Positions 22,664-31,500 of a stretch of DNA of 64,000 nt are shown piece after piece. The notes beneath the pieces were generated by a model. That model had not been told where the DNA came from, did no database searches, and saw nothing but the letters and a program-made list of their open reading frames with translations. Within the stretch, counting starts at the first letter, position 1. The number at the start of each line of letters is the position of its first letter. Position numbers and translations under genes: made by a program. This DNA comes from Aphelocoma coerulescens (taxonomy: Eukaryota; Chordata; Aves; Passeriformes; Corvidae): the NCBI RefSeq assembly GCF_041296385.1, contig NC_091017.1:10782001-10846000 (forward strand), written 5' to 3'.

Positions 22664-22914
22664 TTTGACATATTTCAAGTGGCATGCCCTGTCAAGTTCA
22701 CCTTATAGCTGTCTCTCATCCACATGACTGAGATAAACATGGATAAAAATGAGTAGGAGAGCATCACATCAACTGCTCTTCAGAATCAGTTAATTTATTT
22801 CCATTATTTTTTTTTCTTTTAGAGGCCAGAGGTTTATATTTGGGGTCTAGAAGCTTAAGACTGTCTGAGATTCAGATCTCATCTTTCAGTACAGGAAACT
22901 GATGCCTGACAATT
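22664..22914. other. Unique-looking spacer
   Basis: Short AT-rich host sequence between the solo LTR and the composite provirus. Nothing recognised. Confidence 0.55.
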
Positions 22915-22920
22915 GTCTGC

Positions 22921-23129
22921 TGACATGATGCAAGGGGGGGGGGGGGGGGGTGGAAAGAGCACCACATCCATCCCGATTGCGTCCCTGTCAGAGCAGCTCC
23001 TGGGGGTGCCGCTCAAATGCACTCGGACACACTCTGACGCACCAGAGTTGGTGGATACTCGCAGCCACTCACACACACACAGAGTTGGATAGCTCCTGCA
23101 GCATTGCCGGGGACAAAGAGGCAGAAGGG
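22921..23129 (-). repeat. Left LTR remnant (U5) of minus-strand provirus ERV-C
   Basis: This segment aligns with 27705-27915 over about 205 bases, with roughly one difference in eight. Shared blocks include GAGCAGCTCCTGGGGGTGCC and CACTCACACACACACAGAGT. It ends where the plus-strand LTR begins, so its R and U3 are gone. A G run of about 18 bases (22935-22951) replaces the mixed GTGGCCGGGGGAGG of the other copy. Confidence 0.8.
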
Positions 23130-23800
23130 TGTGGTGGCCATTTAGCCTGTGGTACAAGGGTCAGAGAGAGTTCTCGGTAAGACAGTTCCTGGTACCAGAG
23201 AATTATGTCTCAGCCACAGTGAGAAAAGAAGCCTCTCCCAGAACGCCTTGTTCGGTTATGGTAATCTACCCCAGTTCTGTGTTTATGGTTGGCTGTTGGC
23301 CGCCCAGCCCCCTTGCTACCTTATATGTTTCATGTCTCAGAAAGTTCTCCACTCCAGGTTCTCCCCATTGGCCTTTGCCCCTTGCCACTCCCCCAGAGCT
23401 TCCTCATTGGTTCCCATTCCCTAGTCCCACCTTTGCACCGCCCCCATGCCCTCAGACCTTTGGTTTCTGGCGCTTGCCCCACTCCCATACTTAAGCCTGA
23501 ATTCTTCATTGTTCTATTGTTCTTGGTCTTTGCCTCTGGAACCCTTCACAGTGTAGAAGCAATAAACAGCTCCTGTGGAAATCTATGCAAAGATTCTTCC
23601 TGCCTCTTTGCCATCAACCCATATTAGTGAAGCTATCCATGCGTTTGTGCGTGCATATGTGTGTGAGTGTATGTAGCTGATCCTGCTGAGCGGCCTCGCT
23701 TTGGAGACGCTTTTGAGAGATCGCAGCACCTCACGTTCCAGCACAGAAGCTGCAGAGCCCGAGACAGGGATATTTGGCAACCGAATGTAGACTTCTTCAG
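23130..23800 (+). repeat. 5' LTR of plus-strand provirus ERV-B
   Basis: It begins TGTGGTGGCCATTTAGCC. Several CCATTGG-like boxes lie at 23365-23415, a CATACTTAAG element at about 23487 and AATAAA at 23561-23566. The U5 that follows aligns loosely with the U5 of the neighbouring minus-strand LTR (for example the GTGTGTGAGTG block and GAGACAGGGA), so the two proviruses are relatives. The 3' edge is uncertain. It is placed near 23800 by analogy with a U5 of about 224 bases. No canonical primer site was found. Confidence 0.65.
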
Positions 23801-24432
23801 ACCATCCCTGGGAGCGTCTCCAGCAGTTTTTCGCAGCTGGAAGCAAGCCACCTTTCGGTGCAGCCATATCCCCAAAGAAAACTCCAGAGTTTTATCAGGG
23901 GCCTCTGAGGAGGAGACCAATAATCTTCTCAGGAAAAGAGGAGACCGGTTTAGGGGCTGGCAGACCACCCCCAAGAATTTCATTTGACCCTCTAGTGGGT
24001 GTACAGGTCACTTTTTATCCTTTTCATTTTTCCTTTTTTGTCTCAGGTGTTGGGAAGAGAGGGAGCTGGAGGCTGAACTAGCCCGTCCCCTACAGGAAGC
24101 GTTTCCCCGAGTTCTAAAAGCCCTTATTTGCAGGAATTTTTTCACTTTTCAGAGGAAGATTTATTGTGTTTTCTTACTTGGTTGCTTAAGCACTTTAGGG
24201 GAAATTTAAAACGGCTTGTTCCTTGGCTGTTTGTGTTGGGAAAAATTTATTTGTTTTACCAGCTAGTTAGAAAGCTGTTGAGAATGTTGGGAACAGTTAG
24301 GAGGAAAATCCTTGCCTGCTTCTGCCTCCCTGCATTCCTGATCCCTCTCTCCTGCTTCAAGAGAAACCGAGAGACAGATTCCACCTGAGTGCACAGGGTT
24401 GCTACCATCTCCCTGACGTCTCCAGGTCTCTT
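23801..24432 (+). other. ERV-B leader region
   Basis: Untranslated leader between the LTR and the first gag-like frame. It contains a T-rich stretch at 24010-24045 and no long frame with recognisable features. The real gag start is not certain and could lie in this region. Confidence 0.5.
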
Positions 24433-25896
24433 TTGTTCCCTGCCCAGGATGGCACTGGCCGGGCTGTCCTGAGTTCTTCCTCAAACCTCTTGCCTGTACC
24501 CACTTTCCCGGTTCTCTCCACTTCAGATTTGCCCCAAGATGGCATTGGCAGCATGCCCAGCCCCGTCATCCCATCTGCTCCTTTTGGTTTAAACTCTCCT
24601 GCCTCCACTCCAGGTACACAAAATGGCGGCAGCCATGTGGCAGCCACGGAGGTGGCCGTTTCGCAATCGCGTGGGCTACCCACTCCCCCACTTACATCAC
24701 CACGCACAGCCCCTCCTCCGTCCCTGGCCCCTCCCACACATTGGTGGGCATGTTTGCATCAGGCCCCCCCCTCCATCAGGAGTCCCCTCCAGCCACAGAC
24801 CCTGCCTCTCCCTCCTGTGTCCCCGCCCCCTCCATCGGTAGCTGTGCTTGTGAGAACCAACCCACCTCAGGTTCCGATGCTGCCGGGACAGGAAGTGGGA
24901 GGGGTGGATATCGGAAAGACGCCATCTTGGCTGCACCACGCCAGGTGGCCCCAGCTTGCTGGAAGCCCCGCATCCCTGCCAGGCACACTCTCTCCAATTC
25001 AGAGGAGGAGAGCAGTGACTTCTCAGATTCCGATGTTGAGTCCGAGGATTACTGGGCTAGGGTGAGAAAGCAGGCAGCCAAAGATGGTAACTGGGAACTG
25101 GCAAATAAGGTCATGCCGTACACCGCCCCAGTCACTTTTACGAGAGGAGGCAGGAATGCCCACTGGGAACCCATACCTTACCAGCAGTTAAAGGAGCTAT
25201 GTAAAGCTAGCTATAGGGCGGGGGTCCACCCTATTTTAAAAACCTGCTCCAGGTCTCTCTCCACTGTCACCCTAGTGCCCCATGATATTAAAAACATTGT
25301 GTCATGCCTGCTCTCTACCGCAGAATATATGCTGTGGGAAAGGACATGGAAAAAAACAATTAAGGTGGCTCCTACAAACATATCAAGGAGACTGTTCTAA
25401 GGTTCATTTAACTATCGAACATTCATACAGAGAGGGTAACGTTGAGCACCCCCAGGACCAGGCCCAAGACATCCCCGAGGCTGTCCTCAGAGATATTAAA
25501 AATGTAGCAGAGGCACCCCTGCTCCAAACCCCAGATGATGCCACTCCCACTTTGAACTTTTCGGATGTTAGACAAGGCATAGAGGAGTCTTTTATTAAAT
25601 TTATTGATTGTTTAAAGAGTTCTATTGAGAGGCAGGTCGAGAATGCAGAAGCCCACAAAGAGATTTTACATAGTTTGGCAATGGCCAACTCAAATACAGA
25701 GCGTAAGAAGATTTTAAGGGCCAAGGACTTTCATCAACCTGTGGGATGCCCACTATTAGACTGCCCAACTTGCCAGCACCACCACCAGCACTATTTGGGA
25801 AACAGCCAGCAAAGCATGGTAAGGACCCGCGCTACAACATCAAACGCCAAGCCACCCCGCCCTGCCCTGTCTGCTGTCCTGAGGTTTTGGAAATAA
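24433..25896 (+). pseudogene. gag: ERV-B gag (frameshifted)
   Basis: Gag is spread over two frames. Frame 1 (24433-25065) is a Pro/Ser-rich region like the matrix-capsid linker. Frame 3 (24741-25400) contains a Ser/Asp/Glu-rich segment and then the capsid N-terminal domain, with WEPIPYQQLKEL and a LWERTWKK motif typical of class II capsids. From about 25394 the capsid C-terminal domain continues in frame 1 with a recognisable major homology region (RQGIEESFIKF near 25570). The frame then ends at 25896 without a CCHC zinc knuckle, although isolated Cys/His residues occur around 25750-25790. At least two frameshifts and loss of the nucleocapsid knuckle make this copy non-functional. Confidence 0.8.
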
Positions 25897-26336
25897 TTCC
25901 TGATTACACCTATGCGGACCAGGAGCTCCGGGTCTTCGAGGCATCCCAACAGGTCCAGCAGCTGGTGAATGCCCTTTCTATTCAGTTTGATAATGAGGGC
26001 ATGTATAAAATCCCCACGGGACAATTCGGGCCCCCAGATGGCCCAAGAGACATTTTAATTACAGGAAATGGACTCTATGGACCGGACGGACTTTATGTTA
26101 CTCCAGAAGTTCAAACCATCGGCCCTCAAGATGAAGTTTTTGTGACTGTTTCATGCAATAAACCCCCTTGGTTTTTACACAAAGGAATGGTTATTGCCCA
26201 ATTCTTTCTACTACCACATCATAGAGACTGGATGCCGGAGAACCCGATGGCATGTTGGGTTGAAGCTGTGGGCCGAGATAAACCTATGATCGAGTGTGGT
26301 ATGCTTAACAGAGGTTCTAACTTATATCTTCCATGA
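25746..26336 (+). pseudogene. pro: ERV-B dUTPase-like domain
   Basis: An open frame of 196 codons. The second half has a pattern like the C-terminal part of retroviral dUTPases: a Gly-Pro-x-Asp-Glu-Val strand, two Pro before a KGMVIAQFFLLP motif, which resembles the conserved KGxRIAQL segment. It ends at a TGA (26334-26336) directly before the protease active site in the same frame, so a nonsense mutation separates dUTPase from protease. Confidence 0.65.
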
Positions 26337-26528
26337 ATGGCAGACACCGGAACTGATTATATCATTATAGCTCCATCCGAGTGGCCACGGGACTGGAAAC
26401 TGACTCTGGCCAATGACGTTATCTTGGGGATTGGAGGTGCTGCAGTCTCCATGTGCAGCAAAGATAGTATCATTGTGGAGGGACCCGAAGGTCAGGTTGC
26501 CACCATCAGGCCCTTCGTGGTCAGGTAA
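26337..26528 (+). pseudogene. pro: ERV-B aspartic protease
   Basis: In the same frame as the preceding domain, the frame resumes with MADTGTDYIII, carrying the catalytic D-T-G. A Gly-Ile-Gly-Gly segment near 26427 and an IRPFVV strand near 26505 follow, matching the order in retroviral proteases. It is short (63 codons) and stops at 26526-26528, so the C-terminal dimer strand is probably lost. Confidence 0.75.
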
Positions 26529-26654
26529 GTATTACCTTGTGGGGCAGGGACCTATTATCTCAATGGGGGGCTCGACTAGAAATCCCCAAGCCACCTTGGG
26601 ATTTTTAGTTGGGGCGACTGCAGAGTGGGCCACCCCACTGCTGACATGGAAGAC

Positions 26655-27600
26655 CAATAATCTGGTGTGGACAGACTAGTGGTCCTCTCAGCTGAAAAGC
26701 TGTGCGCTTTAGAGTTCCTTGTGGAAGAGCAGCTTTCCAAGAGCCATCTAGTGCCCACCAACAACCCTTGGAACTCTCCTGTCTTTGTTATTGAGAAACC
26801 TGGCAAAGACAGGAGAGTTCCAAGGGTTGAGATACATGAGGTCATTGATGACATAGGTCCCCTGCAGCCTGGCATTCCCTCACCCTCCATGCTGCCAATG
26901 GAGACTCGCAGTCATAGTGCATATCAAAGATTGCTTTTTTAACATCCCCCTCCATCCTCAAGATGCACCCCGGTTTGCCTTCTCAGTCCCATCCCTAAGC
27001 AGGCAGGCCCCTCTGAAAAGGTACCACTGGCAAGTCCTCCCGCAGGGGATTAAAAGCTCACCTTCCATCTGTCAGTGGCACGTGGCCTACATCCTCTCAC
27101 CCATCAGAAAGTCTTTTCCAGATGCCATCATCTTGCATGACATGGATAATGGCATACTAATTTTTTCTCAAGATCAGTCCTATTTAGACACTGTTTTAAC
27201 TAAGACAATAAAAGCTATTGAAGACGCCGACTTTGAAATCCGAGAAGACAAGATCCAGCAACCTTGCCCCTGGACCTACCTGGGACTCCAAATTCGCAAG
27301 CGGACCATCATGCCCTAGCAGCTCACCATCAAAGATAACCCGAAGACCCTCCATGACCTCCACCAGCTCTGCGGGTCCATCATGTGGATGCATCCACTGC
27401 TGGGGATCACAACAGAAGATCTCACACCGCTCTTCAATCTTCTCCGAGGCAGCAAAGACCTCAATTCGCCCTGAGCCATCACTCCTGAGGCCCAGGAATC
27501 CATCACAAAAGCTCTTGGCAGGGTCCCGCGGCTTCGACGGGTCCCTCTTCCCGAGAGGGGTATCAGTCATCCCTCAGAACAGGTTCAATAAAACTCGGAT
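26655..27600 (+). pseudogene. pol: ERV-B reverse transcriptase (broken, 3' truncated)
   Basis: RT is split over frames 3 (26655-26942) and 1 (26917-27318 and beyond). The fingers are recognisable from NNPWNSPVFVIEKPGKDR. Motif A reads KDCFFNIPL with its catalytic Asp, and LPQGIKSSP matches the conserved palm segment. The catalytic YMDD box has decayed to DMDN near 27138-27149. After a TAG at 27316 a thumb/connection region continues in frame with HDLHQLCGSIMW, then fades by about 27540-27600. A perfect 26-bp inverted repeat (26762-26829) replaces the normal sequence after KPGKDR. No RNase H or integrase follows. This RT cannot be active. Confidence 0.88.
26762..26829. repeat. Perfect 26-bp inverted repeat inside RT
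   Basis: The arm at 26762-26787 is the exact reverse complement of the arm at 26804-26829, with a 16-base spacer. The left arm encodes the normal NPWNSPVF strand of RT. The right arm lies where another conserved RT segment is expected and encodes unrelated residues in sense, so it looks like an inverted copy of the left arm. Confidence 0.95.
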
Positions 27601-27685
27601 CTGTCTTTGGAGGCGCGGCTGCGCGGAACGTGAACTCCTGACATCCTCCAGCTGTCAGGGATGCTTTTCAGGACATTCTGCAGAA
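27600..27685 (-). other. Leader fragment of minus-strand provirus ERV-C and deletion junction
   Basis: CpG-rich sequence between the fading RT of ERV-B and the ERV-C primer site. On the minus strand it directly follows the primer site and should be 5' leader. The exact junction with ERV-B lies somewhere in 27540-27650. A plus-strand CAATAAAAC at about 27587 could instead be part of a lost plus-strand LTR. Confidence 0.5.
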
Positions 27686-27702
27686 GTCCCTTTCAGGCGC
27701 CA
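27686..27702 (-). promoter_or_regulatory. Primer-binding site of ERV-C, tRNA-Lys-like
   Basis: On the minus strand TGGCGCCTGAAAGGGAC starts two bases after the LTR end. It matches the tRNA-Lys3 primer site with one substitution and one missing base. This fixes the orientation of the right-hand LTR as the 5' LTR of a minus-strand provirus. Confidence 0.85.
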
Positions 27703-27704
27703 TG

Positions 27705-28296
27705 TGACACGATGCAAGTGGCCGGGGGAGGAAAGAGCGTTGCGTCCATCCCAATTGTGTCCCTGTCGGAGCAGCTCCTGGGGGTGCCATGCAAACGCAC
27801 TCGGACACACTCTGACACACCGGAGTTGGTGGATACTTCCAGCCACTCACACACACACAGAGTTGGATAGTTCCTGCAGCATTGCCTGGGACAAAGAGGT
27901 GGGAGGGGTCCTTTGTATGGAGTTTCAAGAGGTTTATTGGGGTCCCCGCTCAAAGGGATCTAGGGACAAAGAACACAGAACACCGAAGGGTCCAGGGTTT
28001 TATCCGGAGCAGCACTGAGGGCAGGCAGAACATCAGGGACCTATCATCTGGGGGCCAGGGGGGTGGAGAGGGTGTGGGGTGACAGGACTCTGACCACTGA
28101 GGAAGGCGAAGGGTGGAACAAGGGAACCAGGAGCCAGTGGGGTATCAAGGAATGGAGAACTCTCTAGAACATGGACTTAAAAAGGGGTAAAAGGGGGTAG
28201 TCTTAGACCTCTGAGCCTGTCCACCAGCAGACCTCCACTGTTTTGGGGCTCTGTGGCTCCTTGGTCATTCCTGTGGTGGACTCAACCACTGCAACA
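27705..28296 (-). repeat. 5' LTR of minus-strand provirus ERV-C
   Basis: Minus-strand LTR of 592 bases. On the plus strand it runs from TGACACGATGCAAG to CCACTGCAACA and is followed by the GTCTGC duplication. Read on the minus strand, GGATAAAACCC (about 28000) serves as a TATA-like box and AATAAA lies about 60 bases downstream (27933-27938). A long U5 of about 224 bases contains a GT-rich stretch (27850-27866). Confidence 0.85.
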
Positions 28297-28302
28297 GTCT
28301 GC

Positions 28303-28574
28303 CAAGTATAGGTATGCACCTAACACAGTTTCTCTCCCTTGGTCACTTAATTATTTTGAGAACCTGAATTAGAGAATTGCCCTTGCTCAAAACAGCAAGT
28401 AAAGCAAGAAATATTGCAAACTTTCCCTAAAATGTCACCAAGCTCTCAGAGCTAAAGGAACCTCTGAAATGGAAGGGAAGGAACACTCAAGAGAAGTTAC
28501 AGTGAGGGAAGCTGTAGTTTTTTCAGCAAATACTATAGTATAGTTTCAAGTGATGGCTTACAATCCTGCCATAC
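28303..28574. other. Unique-looking spacer
   Basis: Short host sequence between two retroviral elements. Nothing recognised. Confidence 0.55.
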
Positions 28575-28579
28575 AGTCC

Positions 28580-29594
28580 TGTCTTGGTTTGAAAGACAGG
28601 TGTCTGCTAAGGAAGGCAGAAGCCTCCCTTGGAATGGCAGCTGCAACCCCCTTTCCTCTGAGTTATTATAATTTTGAAATCAAGGGGCTTTTAGGCAAGA
28701 GATGTGGAAAATAGGAATAACAGTTCTTTACTATTATATAATTATATATATAATATTAATATATATAAAATTAATATATATACTATTATATATCTATATA
28801 TAGATAGATAGATACTATAGATACATATATAGATATATACTATTATATATCTATATATGTGTATAACAAGGCAAACAAACAACAATAACTATGGCAGTAA
28901 CAGCAAACAATCACAAACCCAGTCCCAGCCTTCTCAGCTGTCAGGCCCTTTCCCCTTGGGTGCAGTTCCGCTCGCAGCCGGCAGGGGTGCTGGCGGCTCC
29001 CGGTGAGCAGGGCAGGTGCGATGGTTCCCCTGCGGCTGCAGGGGGCGCTCTGGAGCGAGCTCGGGGAGCAGGCGGCACTGGTATCCTGGGATCCCAGGAA
29101 GGGATGGAACAAAAAAAACTTCACAAACCCCTGGGCAGCCGATCCCGGTGTCCAGCTGGACCCTCGGGAGCAGCAGGCTGGAACGGCAGGCCGGAACGGC
29201 AGGCTGGAATGGCAGGGACGAGCACAAATCCCGGGTGGCAGACCAGATGTATCCAAATGGGGAACCCCCCCAAGGTCTGGGCAGGCAGAGTGAGCAGGGC
29301 TACAACATAGCTAAGGCTCGAAGCAACAGCAGGGCAGGGCGGCCACAGCCCAGCTCCCACTGGGGCGGGGAAGGCGGGCTTTGGGATCTCGGGGCTTCTC
29401 CAGCAGAAGGAAAAGCAGCTGCAGAAAACAGCCTCCCTCTCTGTCCGAACACCGGAGACTGACTGCCCACACACCCAGGTGAAACAAAAGGGTACCCAGC
29501 CATTTGTCCCCCTAGCAACACATACGAGGGAAATTCCTTTAACAGAAAAAAAAAAAAACAAAAACAAAACAGGAGAGCTCCTAAAACCCCAACA
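28580..29594 (-). mobile_element. Solo LTR, class III (ERVL-like)
   Basis: It begins TGTCTTGGTTTGAAAGACAG, ends AAAACCCCAACA, and is flanked by a perfect 5-bp duplication AGTCC (28575-28579 and 29595-29599). Five-base duplications are typical of ERVL. The first 150 bases (GTGTCTGCTAAGGAAGGCAG and ATTATAATTTTGAAAT) match a very common songbird LTR type as I remember it. A TA-rich microsatellite (28733-28866) interrupts it, followed by a CpG-rich block (28940-29420). A decayed AATAAA-like signal on the minus strand near 28725 suggests minus orientation. Confidence 0.85.
28733..28866. repeat. TA/TAGA microsatellite inside the LTR
   Basis: Alternating TATATA, TAATAT and TAGATAGATA units. It has probably expanded from an A/T-rich part of the LTR. 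Confidence 0.9.
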
Positions 29595-29599
29595 AGTCC

Positions 29600-30930
29600 A
29601 CAGGCCTGTTTGCCAAATGCTCAGGACCCAAAGTCATGACAATAAAAGCTTCTGGGAAAGTGGACACTTATTCCTGGACTTAACACCCCTGTGAGTTTTG
29701 TAAACTTGCTGGTTAAGTGACATTTACACTTTTGGTTTGGTACAGACTTTAAACCATTGCTGATGAGTTTTACATACACAATGGAATTCCTCAGGGCTAT
29801 TTGGAGAGCAGAGGAATTTATGTGAGATTTGACCCCAGTGACATCTATGGAATTGAATTGAATTTCTTTCCAGAGAAACTGAAGTGTGTATATATCCTCA
29901 TACCAATCTCAGTAAAAAAGGAGGCAATAACTAGGCTGGCTATGTATGACCTTGCTTCCAGATACTGCAAAGCACACAGAAAAAAAGCTTAAATTATAGT
30001 CCATGATGCCAGGGACTTACAAAAAGAAAATGAAAGAGTCAATTCTGATAAAAGAAGCTCCAGCACATGCATAGAAGACCAGTTGATAAGGTGTGTGCAA
30101 TTCCTCAACAGGGGAGACCATGTTGCAGGTTTCTCACATCCTTTCTCAGGATCTACCTCCACTTGCTCCTACAGCTGTTTTCTCCTTTATAATATAACAA
30201 AGTGCACTTGAACCCCCACCTCCTTTTCCACTCACCTGACATGAAGTCTACTGGTTCCAAATCAAACAACCAAAACACTTACAGAAGGAAAGCCAAGAAC
30301 ACAATTGTCTCCCCCTGCTAAGCATCCTGGCCTCAGACTGCAGAACAAGACCATTAAATAAAGTAACCCAAAAGCCTCCAATCTCAAGCCCCCTATCCCA
30401 AACCAAGACAGCCTTTGCACAGAGCCCACCCACCACTTCCTTGGATTATACCCAAAAGGTTTTACTGTGTTCACAAGGTAAACTCCAGACACTCCAGAAT
30501 TAAATGCAAACCACCTTGAAGATTTTATTGTTTAAGTGATGCAAAATATGGCACAGATTATGAACCAGTGAAGCCATACCTTACCCCTCATGGTTTTTTT
30601 TAAATCATAGATCAGTCTACATTGCAGCCTAATAACAAAACATTTATGTGGTCCTTAAAGTATAACATGAAGCTACCAATATTCTGGTTGTGATTCATAC
30701 ATATTGAAAAACTCTTTCAAAACATTTCTCTTTCACCTGTGAACTGCAAGGATCTATTGTTCTAGTGAAGCATATTAAGATAAGACTGAGGACTACTCTG
30801 GAACTAGTTTTTCCCCCAAAATATGCCGATGTGCATACCTAGTGGATGTACCTCTTTTCTTGAAATAATTTCAGAATTATAGCGTATATTCTACTAAAAA
30901 GAAAAAAAGCAGAAATATGAAGATTGAGTG
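29600..30930. other. Unique-looking non-coding DNA
   Basis: No element or gene recognised. A minus-strand segment at 30021-30044 has a perfect GTAAGT donor and a C/T-rich acceptor but is only 24 bases long. Confidence 0.55.
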
Positions 30931-30934
30931 ATTG

Positions 30935-31395
30935 TGATGCCTTTTCCTGGTCTTAAAATCAAGAGTCAAACATGGTTAGAAGGGGAAAAGGGATTTTACC
31001 TTGGTATTTATTTTAAGGATCCTTAGGTGCACACATCCAGGTCAAGTGCTGAAATGCCCACCACAATGCCCACCCCCTAAAGATCTGGTATAACATTATA
31101 GGTTTTACTAATTAGCATATCTATCAAAAATTCCCCAATGAGAGGCTGGAGTGAGCCCCCCTCCCCAAGGAGCCTTCCCCTGGATGGTTCTATCTTGGTT
31201 TACAGAATGTGGTCTGGAGAGGACCTTGGGGTCTGGAGCACACTGATCCCTAACTACAAAGCTTCTAAAATGTTTAGTCTCTCAGCTTGACAAACCAAGT
31301 CCAAGAATGTAGGCAAAAAGCACTAAGAATACAGAAGTTGTAAAAAAGGTATAACAGGAGTATAAAAGAAAAGGCAAAAAATCTTCATGGCATCA
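30935..31395 (-). mobile_element. Solo LTR, class I type, family Y copy 1
   Basis: On the plus strand it begins TGATGCCTTTTCCTGG and ends CTTCATGGCATCA. The ends form a perfect 7-bp inverted repeat (TGATGCC/GGCATCA). The flanks are ATTG (30931-30934) and ATCG (31396-31399), a 4-bp duplication with one change, typical of gammaretrovirus-like elements. The same LTR occurs in opposite orientation at 56877-57350. Confidence 0.85.
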
Positions 31396-31500
31396 ATCGA
31401 CTGACTGCTTTATTCATCCAAGTTATCACAAGACCTAAGGAAACACTTAAATGGGTACATTTATCACTGTGTGTCTAAGCTTATCATCTGGTTATGGTTA

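Larger units (their letters stand above)
22921..28296. mobile_element. Composite of two opposed class II proviruses
   Basis: The whole block is flanked by a perfect 6-bp duplication GTCTGC (22915-22920 and 28297-28302), so its outer ends belong to one original insertion. Those ends are LTR sequence in minus orientation: a U5 remnant on the left (22921-23129) and a full LTR with primer site on the right (27686-28296). Between them lies a plus-strand provirus with its own 5' LTR, gag, protease and part of RT but no 3' LTR. The simplest history is a minus-strand provirus, insertion of a related plus-strand provirus into its 3' LTR, then a deletion joining the plus-strand RT to the minus-strand leader. 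Confidence 0.8.

Noticed and set aside
27218..28018. 266-codon plus-strand frame
   Set aside because: It is a shadow frame running from RT across the deletion junction into the opposed LTR. The real RT is in another frame.
28843..29567. Several overlapping frames of 137-148 codons on both strands
   Set aside because: They lie in the CpG-rich part of a solo LTR bounded by AGTCC duplications. GC-rich sequence lacks stops and the peptides show no domain.
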